Shown in pieces: positions 17,020 through 25,900 of a stretch of DNA of 30,953 nucleotides. The notes beneath the pieces were generated by a model, which did no database searches, had not been told where the DNA came from, and saw nothing but the letters and a program-made list of their open reading frames with translations. The stretch comes from a bacterium (GTDB lineage Bacteria > CSSED10-310 > JAJRTK01). The DNA is taken from positions 1-30,953 of the forward strand of contig JAJRTK010000324.1 in assembly GCA_024278345.1 (NCBI GenBank), read 5' to 3'. A program made the translations under genes and the position numbers. How positions within the stretch are numbered: position 1 is the stretch's first letter; the number at the start of each line of letters is the position of its first letter.

Positions 17020-17038
17020 CGCGGGTTGAATGCCCGCG
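17020..17038. other. Short hairpin between two minus-strand genes
   Basis: CGCGGG-ttgaatg-CCCGCG forms a perfect 6-bp GC stem in the gap between the secreted protein gene and the DUF302 gene. No T-run follows on the minus strand, so it may attenuate or stabilise rather than terminate. Chance is possible given the GC content. Confidence 0.25.
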
Positions 17039-17076
17039 TGCAAATCCGCGCTGACGCTCTCAGGAGGAGAGCAGAC

Positions 17077-17955
17077 TTATTTGGTCTGTCCGCCCGACAG
17101 ATCGTCGTATTCGACTGGGTTGAGGGGCCGTGGTCCGAAGCTCTCGAGTTCGAGTTCTCGGCCGTTCCGAACGACCCGCTCGCCATTGATGAAGATTCGG
17201 TTGACTTCAATCATCTTTGTGACCAAGCTGTTCCAGCGCGGGGAAGCCCAGCGGATGTGGATGGCGCCACGCGTCCATGGGATGTTGTTCATCATGGCCA
17301 ACCGTCCCACTTCTTGAATATCAGTTGCCTTGGGTGGGATGCGAAGGACGGTGGTGAGCCCGGCCAGTTCGCCGTTGCCATGGAAGTAGGCCACCCGATA
17401 GAAGATGGGGCTATTTCCGGGGTTGTGCATGGTCAAGAAGTTGTCGTTTTGTTCACCAGCGAATGCGTATCCAAGGACATCGACTCCGCCAACGGCGGTT
17501 TCAGATGGCTCGACGGCGACGATGGCGAAGCGGAATCCGTCCCCCACCTGTCCATCACTGACCAGTGCTTCGATGGTATTGGCATCTCCGCCCACAGGGT
17601 TGAGGGCAACAGGGACGCCTTCGCGGCGGAACTCGCGCTGAAACTTGAACACCTGGCCGTTGAGGGTGATGGTGATCTCGTTCGCCGGGTGGGGGCATGG
17701 CGGCTGATTCGGCTCCATTCCGCCAGAAGCTTCGTCGGGTTGGCAGCCATTCTTGACGACCAGGGCGTATCGGACGTGCTCTCCCTCAATGGTGGTCGGG
17801 AAGGTGTCCGTGAGGGCGCCTCCCTCGAAAGAGACAGCAGCCCTGAACTGAAGGGTTTCTCTGCCGGGAGGTGGTCCTTGCCGTTCTCCGGCGGAACTCG
17901 AGGAGGCAAAGATCAGGGAAGCGGCAATGGCGATGGTCGTGATCAGTTTTCTCAT
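17077..17955 (-). CDS. Secreted protein of unknown function (292 aa)
   Basis: From the ATG at 17955 the protein has a clean signal peptide (MRKLITTIAIAASLIFASSSSA, cut near residue 22) and a mature part of about 270 residues rich in beta-strand-like stretches. There is a single clustered pair of cysteines (NGCQPDE... and QPPCPHPAN, about 20 residues apart) that could form a disulfide in the periplasm. Later segments include MHNPGNSPIFYRVAYFHGNG and WTRGAIHIRW. AGAGG eight bases upstream supports this start; the frame is open for 52 codons further upstream, but that part reads as random. I do not recognise a family. An overlapping plus-strand frame of similar length lacks a signal or any recognisable motif and is a shadow. 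Confidence 0.75.
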   Translation of the reverse strand: MRKLITTIAIAASLIFASSSSAGERQGPPPGRETLQFRAAVSFEGGALTDTFPTTIEGEHVRYALVVKNGCQPDEASGGMEPNQPPCPHPANEITITLNGQVFKFQREFRREGVPVALNPVGGDANTIEALVSDGQVGDGFRFAIVAVEPSETAVGGVDVLGYAFAGEQNDNFLTMHNPGNSPIFYRVAYFHGNGELAGLTTVLRIPPKATDIQEVGRLAMMNNIPWTRGAIHIRWASPRWNSLVTKMIEVNRIFINGERVVRNGRELELESFGPRPLNPVEYDDLSGGQTK

Positions 17956-18260
17956 GATGGATCCTCTGCTTGGCGAGAAGCGCCGGGAAAATTGGCAGCG
18001 AATGATTACTGGGGTCTCTCCAGACTTGCCAAAGGAAAGAGCGCGTTCCGTGCCAAACCCTGACGAAAATACGCAACGTGCTGATAAGTAAATGCTATTT
18101 GATAGATTCATCGCTTTTGTGTGCCCACGCGTGTAGGCAGTTTGTTTGGGGGGCCCTGCCCATTCCAGTTGTCAGTTGCCCACAAAGACAACATCGGTGG
18201 GCGGTTGTTCGACGCAACCTGGAATCGCGCCTTTTTCTTGAGAGAGCGCTGGAGTTTCTA
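17956..18260. other. Intergenic region between divergent genes
   Basis: This holds the upstream regions of the secreted protein (minus) and the cNMP/DUF4388 regulator (plus). The frame of the regulator is open through part of it, but the sequence there does not look like a protein domain. I see no clear promoter, hairpin or RNA gene. Confidence 0.4.
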
Positions 18261-19328
18261 ATGGAGATGGTTCATCATGCGGGTATGAGTCGCGACCTCC
18301 AATACATGGACAAGCTGAACACGCTTCGGCTCTCAGAGCTTTGCCGGGCGGCGAATGACACCGTGCTCGAAGAAATCTTGAACAAGAGTGTTTTTTCCTC
18401 TTATGGTCCGGGCGATGTGATTTACCGTCAGGGCGGGCCGGCCGAATCTTTTTGCATTGTCCACTCCGGTGTCGTGGAGATCTACAATGAAACAGCCACC
18501 GGAGGGAGTGTCATCGCCTATTTAGGGCCCACAGAGTGCGTGGGCGAGTTGGCGCTGCTCATAGGAGACAGCCGGACGGCTACAGCGCAAGTGCCCGAAC
18601 AGGCGGAAGTGATCCACATTTCCAGGGAGGTCTTCGAGGATCTGTTCATGCGCTTCCCGGTTTTTCTCCGGCAGATGTGCTCAATCCTGGCACAAAGACT
18701 TCGCCGCACCACCGACCTGAAATCGCGACCAGTGGAAGCGTCCAGAGATTCGGGTTTGGGGGGGAGCTTGAGGGTCTTCGACCTATCCATCGTCATCCAA
18801 ACCCTCATCGACTCCAGAAAAACGGGCCGGCTCGTTGTAGATGCGGAGGCGGATGGCGAAGGCCTCCAAGCCGAGGTTTTTTTTGACAATGGCAACATTG
18901 TTTGGGGGAAAGCCGGGCGCATTATGGGGGCGGAGGCTGTCTACCAACTTTTCCAAATTCGGTTGGACGGATCGTTTCAGTTCGTTGGCGAACCCCAAGA
19001 TGTGGTTCCTGATGCGAATATCTCCGAGGCACCCATGTCGGTGCTCTTGGAGGCCGCGCGGCTTCAGGACGAGCTGAAAGAGCTCAAAAAGCGGTTGCCA
19101 GACACCTCGATCATCCTTCGGCCCGTAGGGCGGGAGCTCCAGTGGACCGACTATTCCACGCGGCCATTCGCCGCGCCCTTTTGGGCGGCGGTTTGCCGAA
19201 GACCGGAGTCGGTGGATACATTGCTTCGCTGCGCGCCTTACAGCCATGAGCGGGTCTACAGGGTTGCCCTGGGGCTCATGGAGACGGGGCAGGTGGAGGT
19301 CGTTTCAGTGGGTAAAATGGAGATCTGA
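18261..19328 (+). CDS. Cyclic-nucleotide-binding domain / DUF4388 (PATAN) regulatory protein
   Basis: The 355-residue protein has a Crp-type cNMP-binding domain at about 40-150. The phosphate-binding cassette VGELALLIGDSRTATAQV is intact, including E96 and R105, so cyclic nucleotide binding is plausible. A DUF4388/PATAN domain follows (about 168-275; GSLRVFDLSIVIQTLIDSRKTGRLVV, VFFDNGNIVWGKAG), then a short helical segment and an unassigned C-terminal part (about 285-355). There is no helix-turn-helix, so it is not a classical CRP; it probably signals through protein contacts. Such combinations are known from Myxococcota and other environmental bacteria. The ATG at 18261 is chosen because GGAG lies six bases upstream, whereas the in-frame upstream extension reads as non-protein. 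Confidence 0.85.
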   Translation: MEMVHHAGMSRDLQYMDKLNTLRLSELCRAANDTVLEEILNKSVFSSYGPGDVIYRQGGPAESFCIVHSGVVEIYNETATGGSVIAYLGPTECVGELALLIGDSRTATAQVPEQAEVIHISREVFEDLFMRFPVFLRQMCSILAQRLRRTTDLKSRPVEASRDSGLGGSLRVFDLSIVIQTLIDSRKTGRLVVDAEADGEGLQAEVFFDNGNIVWGKAGRIMGAEAVYQLFQIRLDGSFQFVGEPQDVVPDANISEAPMSVLLEAARLQDELKELKKRLPDTSIILRPVGRELQWTDYSTRPFAAPFWAAVCRRPESVDTLLRCAPYSHERVYRVALGLMETGQVEVVSVGKMEI

Positions 19329-19597
19329 TGGCCTCCCCATTGGGAGTTACACATCGTTGGTCTTGCTTGAGCCGATGCTCTTGGTCCATGACTCTCCGCA
19401 TCGTTTGCCAAAGATGCCTACCTTGGGTGGCCGTCCCGATAAAAAGGGGATTAAAGGGAGCCAGTTGCTTTTTTCCCGGTCTCCTTTCCCCGTGGCTAGC
19501 ATTCATCTGCCTTGTGGGTTGTTGATTGTTGAGCTATGATCAGGTTGTTGCACATTCGAGTTGTTGACCTAAAGAGCCTCTCCCGGAACTAAAAAAG

Positions 19598-20857
19598 ATG
19601 AAGCGTTCCCAAACTTTCATGGTGCTTGGCCTGCTAGTTGGGGTCCTGGCAGGGTTTGCAATTCTAGCTTCCTTGATGGCAAGGGATGACAGTCTTCCCA
19701 GCGATGGGGATTTTGCTGTCGCCCGGACGGAACTCCCCAAGGCACGCAATGGTTGGATGTTGCTCGCCAAGGCATCGGATTCCATTGCTTGGCCGGACCG
19801 TGCAAGGATTCGATACGACAACCTGGGGGACAATGGTTGGGATGACGATCTTGCTGAGAGGTTATTAACTCTCAACGAAGAGGTTTTTGCTCAACTGGGA
19901 GCGGCCTTGGCCTACGAGAGACTCCAGGTTCCAGTAGTAATGGATCTCGATGATGATGTGTCCTATGTGGCGGTGTGGCAAGACATTGGGCGGCTCTTGG
20001 TGCTTCGCGCCCGGTTTCTTTTTCGTAGTGGCCTTGACAAGGAGGCCTTTGCGGAAATTAGCCGGCTGATGGAGTTTGGCCACCGGGTCCAAGAGGCGGA
20101 TGGAACGTTGTTGCATCATTTGGTTGGCCGTTCGCTGATGCAGCGCGGCCTTGAGCAGCTCCAAAGGATGGTGGGTCAGACGAAGCTCCGTGCCAATTCC
20201 GTGATCCAATTGGTAGGTCGTTTGGGAAACCAACACGACAGTGGGGCAGGCCTGGATGCCGCGGCGCGGAGGGAGTATTGGCTTCTTGGTAAGATGCTGG
20301 GTAAACTCGAGTCGGGGAAAAAGCGCTGGCATGACATTGGATTGGGTGAAGTGGCGCCCCTGACGATTTTCGGACACGTCTTCTTGAAGAACCGAACGCT
20401 GCGTTTGTACCATGACACGTTGGCGGTTTTCCGAGAGAACATTGTGCGGGCCTGCGCTGAAATGGGAGACCTTCCGCGGTACGATACGATCAATGGGAGT
20501 TCGACATTGGAGCTTTTGCGGATGTTGTTCAGCCGAAATTCCGTCGGGCGTCTTGTTCATTCCATCAGCCGTTCGACTCTGGATCGGGTTCTACAAGGCA
20601 AGTGCGCTTACAACACCCGGCTGGACGGGATTCGGTTGAGGATGGCGGTCTTGGGCTACAAGCACCGGTACGGAGAGCTACCGGAGAGCCTGTCGGCATT
20701 GGCGCCGGAGTTTATTGAATCACTGCCCGTCGATGCCTATTCGGGGCAGCCGTTCTATTACTCGCGGAAGCGGCAGGTTCTCTACTCGGTTTCCCGGAAC
20801 CTTACGAATGACGAAGGTTTGGAACCAGAAGACCTCGTGTTCGACCTGTCCTTTTGA
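19598..20857 (+). CDS. Membrane-anchored protein of unknown function with GspG-like C-terminal motif
   Basis: A 419-residue protein with one N-terminal transmembrane segment (about 8-29, MVLGLLVGVLAGFAILASL) and a large extracytoplasmic part that is mostly helical. The C-terminus has LRMAVLGYKHRYGELPESLSALAPEFIESLPVDAYSGQPFYY (read here in pieces: YGELPESLSAL, LPVDAYSGQPF, YSVSRNLTNDEG). This resembles the YPxSLxxL...LPxDPxSGxPxxY segment shared by type II secretion pseudopilins and by many large planctomycete/acidobacterial proteins of unknown role. No catalytic motif is visible. Upstream ribosome-site support is weak (GGAACTAAAAAAG). It precedes the RlmL-like gene by 30 bases and may be co-transcribed with it. 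Confidence 0.7.
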   Translation: MKRSQTFMVLGLLVGVLAGFAILASLMARDDSLPSDGDFAVARTELPKARNGWMLLAKASDSIAWPDRARIRYDNLGDNGWDDDLAERLLTLNEEVFAQLGAALAYERLQVPVVMDLDDDVSYVAVWQDIGRLLVLRARFLFRSGLDKEAFAEISRLMEFGHRVQEADGTLLHHLVGRSLMQRGLEQLQRMVGQTKLRANSVIQLVGRLGNQHDSGAGLDAAARREYWLLGKMLGKLESGKKRWHDIGLGEVAPLTIFGHVFLKNRTLRLYHDTLAVFRENIVRACAEMGDLPRYDTINGSSTLELLRMLFSRNSVGRLVHSISRSTLDRVLQGKCAYNTRLDGIRLRMAVLGYKHRYGELPESLSALAPEFIESLPVDAYSGQPFYYSRKRQVLYSVSRNLTNDEGLEPEDLVFDLSF

Positions 20858-20869
20858 AAACAGTGTGTT

Positions 20870-20884
20870 ACGGGATAGTCCCGT
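20870..20884 (+). other. Short perfect hairpin just upstream of the RlmL-like gene
   Basis: ACGGGA-TAG-TCCCGT forms a 6-bp stem, extendable by a wobble pair, ending three bases before the putative GTG start. It could restrict ribosome access to that start; no T-run follows, so it is not a terminator. Confidence 0.3.
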
Positions 20885-20887
20885 GAG

Positions 20888-22105
20888 GTGGTAAGGGTGT
20901 CGATCTTGTCTGGACGCAGTCGCCTGCAATTGGTGGCACCCTTGCGATTCCGGAGTTGTCTAAGGAAGGAGCTCGAGGCTCTGGGGCATCTTCGGATCCG
21001 AGAGAGCCCTTTGGGATTGGGCATCGACGGGGACATTGCTGATGCGATGCGTCTGAACCTCTATCTTCGGACGGCGCATCGAGTACTCTTTTTCCTTGAT
21101 TCCTTCCGCGCGCCGAGCCTTGATGAGCTCTGTCGCCAGGTCCGCCGTGGGGCCTGGGAGAAGTTGCTCCATGAAGATGGCTATCTGACGGTCAGCGCGT
21201 ACATCGATCAAGATGGCCAGAACAATGCGCGTTATGTCGCAATGAGGGTAAAAGATGCCATCGTTGACCGGATGCGCTGGTGGTGTGGGCGGCGGCCCGA
21301 TTCGGGGCCCCATCGGACTGGCGTCGTCATCTATGTCTCTTGGGTGCGGAATCGCTGCGAGCTTTACATTGACACTTCCGGCGAGGGCCTTGACCGGCGT
21401 GGGTATCGGAAGGCGTCTCACCGAGCTCCGCTCCGAGAGACACTGGCTGCCGCCCTGGTGATTTCCGCTGGGTGGAAAGGATCTGGTAGCTTTCTTAACC
21501 CGATGTGCGGTAGTGGGAGTCTCGCCATCGAGGCGGCCCTTGTGGCGACCAACGCAGCTCCCGGAATCTTCAGGGAAAATTTCGGTTTTACCCACCTGAA
21601 GGGATTCGACCAAGGGATCTGGCGGTCACTTCAGAAGGAGGCCCGTCATAGCCGCCGAGCCTGGAAGAAAGGAAGAATCGTTGCGACTGATCTGAATGGG
21701 AATGCCTTGAAGGCGACTCTGGCAAACGCGGAGCGGGCCGGGGTCAGCGATCTTGTGGCGTTGGAGATGTGTGATTTCGCGGATTCGCCGGTCCCACCGG
21801 GAGGAGGCGTTGTCATGCTTAACCCTGGATATGGCCGAAGGATTGGCCAACCTGAGGAACTCCAAGAGCTTTACCGAAGGATTGGGGCCTTCTTCAAAAA
21901 ACGCTGCATCGGCTATAGGGGCTATGTTTTCACCGCGAATCGAGAGCTGGCTAGCTGCGTTGGGCTGCGGGCTCGGCGGAAATTGCTGTTCTCCCATGGC
22001 GGGTTGGATTGTCGCCTTCTGGAATACGAGCTTTACCAAGGGAGCAAGAAGAACGGCTCGGCTTTGCCAGGATCTGCCAGTGCGGACCATGGTGAGGCAG
22101 TCTAA
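20888..22105 (+). CDS. RlmL/UPF0020-type RNA methyltransferase with altered motifs
   Basis: The 405-residue protein follows the RlmK/L N-terminal plan: an N-terminal ferredoxin-like/THUMP region (about 1-165, starting LQLVAPLRFRSCLRKELEALG), the linker YIDTSGEGLDRRGYRKASHRAPLRETLAAAL, then a SAM-dependent Rossmann methyltransferase domain. Motif I reads FLNPMCGSGSLAIEAA (202-217), where relatives usually have DPMCGSGT. The catalytic motif reads NPGYG (312-316) instead of the usual NPPYG. Relatives make N2-methylguanosine in 23S rRNA (G2445 in E. coli); the changed NPPY motif makes activity or specificity uncertain. The start is either GTG 20888 or GTG 20897; neither has a strong ribosome site. 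The last 25 residues are low-complexity. Confidence 0.8.
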   Translation: MVRVSILSGRSRLQLVAPLRFRSCLRKELEALGHLRIRESPLGLGIDGDIADAMRLNLYLRTAHRVLFFLDSFRAPSLDELCRQVRRGAWEKLLHEDGYLTVSAYIDQDGQNNARYVAMRVKDAIVDRMRWWCGRRPDSGPHRTGVVIYVSWVRNRCELYIDTSGEGLDRRGYRKASHRAPLRETLAAALVISAGWKGSGSFLNPMCGSGSLAIEAALVATNAAPGIFRENFGFTHLKGFDQGIWRSLQKEARHSRRAWKKGRIVATDLNGNALKATLANAERAGVSDLVALEMCDFADSPVPPGGGVVMLNPGYGRRIGQPEELQELYRRIGAFFKKRCIGYRGYVFTANRELASCVGLRARRKLLFSHGGLDCRLLEYELYQGSKKNGSALPGSASADHGEAV

Positions 22106-22138
22106 CGCACAAGCTGCCGGCTGCCGGGCCGCCGGGAA

Positions 22139-22741
22139 TTACTCGGAGGCATTGGGATCTTCTTCCTGTTCCGGTGTGTCCCTTTCGCCGGCTTCGATAC
22201 GACGTATCGCCTCCTTGACGGTGCTTTGGACGGTCGGATCTTGGTCGCTGAGAGATGCGCGGAGGCGACCGAGGGCATCAATCGCGTCGGAACCCATTCT
22301 GCCCAGGGCATGGGCTGCTTCCGAACGGATCCTCGGTACGCCGCTGTCGAGGCCTTCCAAGAGCTCTGGAACCGCCGATTTCGGAAGGGGCTCGTCCTTG
22401 GCCAAAAGCAATAGAGCTTGACGGGCCACGCGCCAGTCTTCCTCCGGTTTGAGAAGTTTCAACATGGCTCGAACGCTGCCAGGGGTTTTGCGGGCAATGC
22501 CTCGGAGGGCAAAGGCGGCACCATCTCGGACGCGCCAGTCCGTGTCCTTGAGCGCTTTGATCAAGTCAGGCCCGGCCACGCGGGCCTTGTCTCCCATTTC
22601 AGCGAGCTTGTAGGCGGCATCTTTGCGAACTTGAGAGTTGGGATCCTCAAGAAGCTTGATCTGTTCCTGGACCGGATCGACTTGTTTTCCACATCCAGCA
22701 AGCAAGACCGCAAAGACCAGCCCAAGAAGGAACTTCCTCAT
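22139..22741 (-). CDS. HEAT-repeat lipoprotein (200 aa)
   Basis: From the ATG at 22741 the protein has a classical lipoprotein signal, MRKFLLGLVFAVLLAGC, with lipobox LLAGC and lipidated C17. The mature part consists of about four to five HEAT/PBS-like helical repeats (each with a D...VR..AA..L..MG pattern, such as NSQVRKDAAYKLAEMG and DWRVRDGAAFALRGIA), so it is a protein-binding scaffold on the periplasmic side of a membrane. The tail is acidic (EQEEDPNASE). GAAGGGAG seven bases upstream supports this start over the longer frame from 22819. It converges with the RlmL-like gene (33-base gap) and diverges from the second giant kinase. Confidence 0.88.
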   Translation of the reverse strand: MRKFLLGLVFAVLLAGCGKQVDPVQEQIKLLEDPNSQVRKDAAYKLAEMGDKARVAGPDLIKALKDTDWRVRDGAAFALRGIARKTPGSVRAMLKLLKPEEDWRVARQALLLLAKDEPLPKSAVPELLEGLDSGVPRIRSEAAHALGRMGSDAIDALGRLRASLSDQDPTVQSTVKEAIRRIEAGERDTPEQEEDPNASE

Positions 22742-22991
22742 GCGGCTACTCCCTTCTTCGTTTTGGGTGTTTGTCGAATGGCTATGGATAGATTCAGGTG
22801 CTTTTGTCCGGTTCTTCAATGCACCTCCACCTTACGAATCTTGACATGGAAATGCAATCCACTGGTCTTTCAGACCTCAAAAATCTTTCACCTGGTTCGT
22901 TCACGACGAATCTCGGTGACATTAGCTGCCCCTCGCTTTACCGGCAAGGAGGAAGAGCGGAAAGCAAGAGGTTGATCCACGGAGGGAGCGA

Positions 22992-25900
22992 ATGACGATT
23001 CGCGGGAAGAGCGCTATATTCGCCCAAATAGGGTTGGCTGGGGAGAAGCAGGATCGAGGGGCCGAGGCAGGGAGGTGCCAGGTGAGAGCGCCACCATCGC
23101 GGATAGGGCATTATAGGATTGTCGAAGCGTTGGCTGAGGGCGGCATGAGCGTGGTCTATCGCGGCCTGGACCTTCGGACGGGAAACGCCGTTGCGGTCAA
23201 AACCGTTCGCCGCCATCATGCCAGAAGGCTTCGGAGCTTGAGACAGGAAATCCTGTCGTTGGCTGGTATGCGCCATCCGGGAATCGTTCCCATCTTGGAG
23301 CACGGAGTGCATGAAGGCTTGCCGTGGTACTCCATGCCGATGTTGGAGGGATTGACTCTGGACAGTTATGTCGTCCGTGCTTGGGAGGATCTGTGTGCGG
23401 CGGAGGCTGCCGAAGGCACTGGTCCCCAGGATGCCGCGGTTCTGACTTCGGCCAGCGTTGAGAGCCTGGATCCGAAAAATTCAGGATCCCCAAGAAAGTT
23501 GCCCGGGAAGGATCAGACTGCCGACTGGAACGATCCCCAGCAGTTCGACGAAACAGTCGATACTTCCAGCACCCAGGAACTGAAGGCGCGGAGCAAGGTT
23601 ACCGGGGAGGATCTCACCCTTCCACAGTTTCCCGGCGCTAAGGGGAAAAAGCTCGCGAAGGCTGTACTGGATCCGAGGATTCGGCGCATGGCTCTGGAGC
23701 TCATCCAGAATCTGTGCCACCCCCTTGCCTACCTACATGGCGCCGGCCTGGTGCATCGCGATCTAAAACCGGAGAACATTCTGGTTCTTTCTGGCGGAAG
23801 GCCAGTACTGCTCGATTTTGGGTTGATGTCCCGCTTTTCTGGCCACCAGGGCCGAGATGTCCTGGAGGCGGGCGGGCACCGGGTCGGGACGGTTCACTAC
23901 ATGTCTCCGGAGCAGATCCGGGGCGAGATGTGCGATGCGCGGTCGGACCTCTATTCCATGGGCTGCATCTTGTACGAGTTTGTCACCGGCCGGCGCCCGT
24001 TCGAGGCTTCCACCGCGGAGGGGATCTTGGAAGGACATCTTCACGCTCATCTTCGGTCGCCTTCCCACTATGTGAAGGAGCTGCCTCCAGAATTGGAAAA
24101 ACTAATTCTTGGGCTTCTGGAAAAGAATCCCAGAGCTCGCTTAGGTTATGCGGACGTGGTTGAACGCGTGCTGGCGGGACTTCTTGGGGAAGAGAGACAA
24201 GGATGCACCATCTACGGACCATTGCCCAAGGCACGCCCCTATCTCTACAGACCGCGCTTCTGTGGCAGGCAACGTGAACTCGACTTCTTCCAGAGCCGAT
24301 GGAAGGCGCTTCAGCATGGCCGGGGCGGGCTCACCTTGCTTCTGGCCGAGGATGGGGGGGGGAAAACTCGTTTTCTGGGAGAGGTGGGGAGTCTAGCACG
24401 CCGCCGGAAGTGCCGTGTCTTGATGGGAGAGAGCAGACCGGAACTGGGCAGCGCCGCGGCATTTGCCCCCCTCCAGCAGCCCATGCAGTCCATCGCCGAT
24501 CGCTGCCGGGAGTGGGGAGAGGAAGAAACGAAACTCATCCTGGGGAGACGAGGCGCCGTCTTGGCTGGCTACTTCCCGGCCTTTGTCGGATTGGGTGCTC
24601 ACAGCGAAGAACCAGATGAGCTGCCGCCCGAGGCTGCCCTCGTACGTCTCTATTCTTGCCTGGCCGAAACTCTGGGCGCCCTCACCGCGTCGAAGCCTGT
24701 GGTGCTGGCCTTGGACGACCTCCACTGGGCCGACGAGCTGACTCTTGGTTTTCTGAAATTCTTGGCAAATGGAAAGTTTCTGAGCGACGTGCCGCTCCTG
24801 ATTGTCGGAGCCGCTCGAAGCGAAGAAGGCGACGGAGCCTTGGCGAGCTTGCTCGCCTCACGAGGCATCGACTTCCTAAGACTCGAGCCGCTTGGAATCG
24901 AAGGGGTCGGAGCTATTGTTCGAGACATGCTGGCCATGAAAAAGCCTCCCTTGGAATTCGTTCGTACCCTGGCCTTCGAGGCGGGCGGAAAACCGGCTTT
25001 TGTGGCGGAATACTTGCGAATGGCCGTGGCGGAAGGAATCCTGACTCGGGACGGAAGTGGCAGGTGGAGCGTCGGGAAGAAGTGGTCGCCTTCCGTTGCC
25101 CCGGAGGGGGTGTCTGGCGATGAGCGCCAGTTCTTGCTCTTGCGCTCGCTTCGCGACTACACATTGCGGCGTTTCCAAGAGCTGTCGCCACAGGCCACCC
25201 GCTTCATCGAAGCTGCTGCCGTATTGGGGGGCAAAACGAGTCTCGACATCTTGACCGGAGTCGTTGGCACCGAAGAGGAGGCCCTGGAGGCCGTGGTCGA
25301 GCTCCAGCGTGCCGAGATCATGGAGGTCGTGGACGACCTGGAGCTCCGGTTCGTCCACGAGCGATTGCGTCAAGTCGTCTTGGAGGGGCTCCAGAGCCAA
25401 CGGCGGCGAGAACTCCATCGAAAAGCCGCCGAGGCTATCGAAGGCCATGGGTCCGGGGAACAGCAGGATGCTTCTGGGAACTTGGCAGTAAGGCTTGGCT
25501 ACCACTGGGAGTGCGCTGGTGACATGGTGCGGGCGAAGAACTCCTATCTTTCTGGCGCCCGATGGGCTAGGAAACGCTACGCTCATGGCCTTGCCGAAGA
25601 ACTCTATCGAGCCTTCTTGAGACTCGGCAATGGCCGCTCCAAAGACAGCGTCGAGGCTCGCCTCGAGCTTTGCAGTGAGGTCCTCAGGATTCAAGGAAGG
25701 GTGTCCGAGGCGCTACCGGAACTTGAGCTTTGCCTGGCTGAGGCCAGAGAACTTGGCTTTCGGGCCGGCGAGGCGCGAGTTCTCGTTGAGCTCGGCATCG
25801 TCCAGCAAGCAGTGGCACGGCTGGAGCAGGCTCTTGAAACCTATGAGGCCTCTCTTGCCATCTACCGCGAGATCGGCGATCGGCGAGGCGAGGCCATCGC

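Noticed and set aside
16948-18063. Plus-strand frame of 371 codons
   Set aside because: It is antisense to the secreted protein gene (17077-17955), which has a signal peptide and a ribosome site; the plus frame has neither.
22853-22885. TTGACA near 22851 as a promoter of the second kinase
   Set aside because: No acceptable -10 hexamer lies 16-18 bases downstream.
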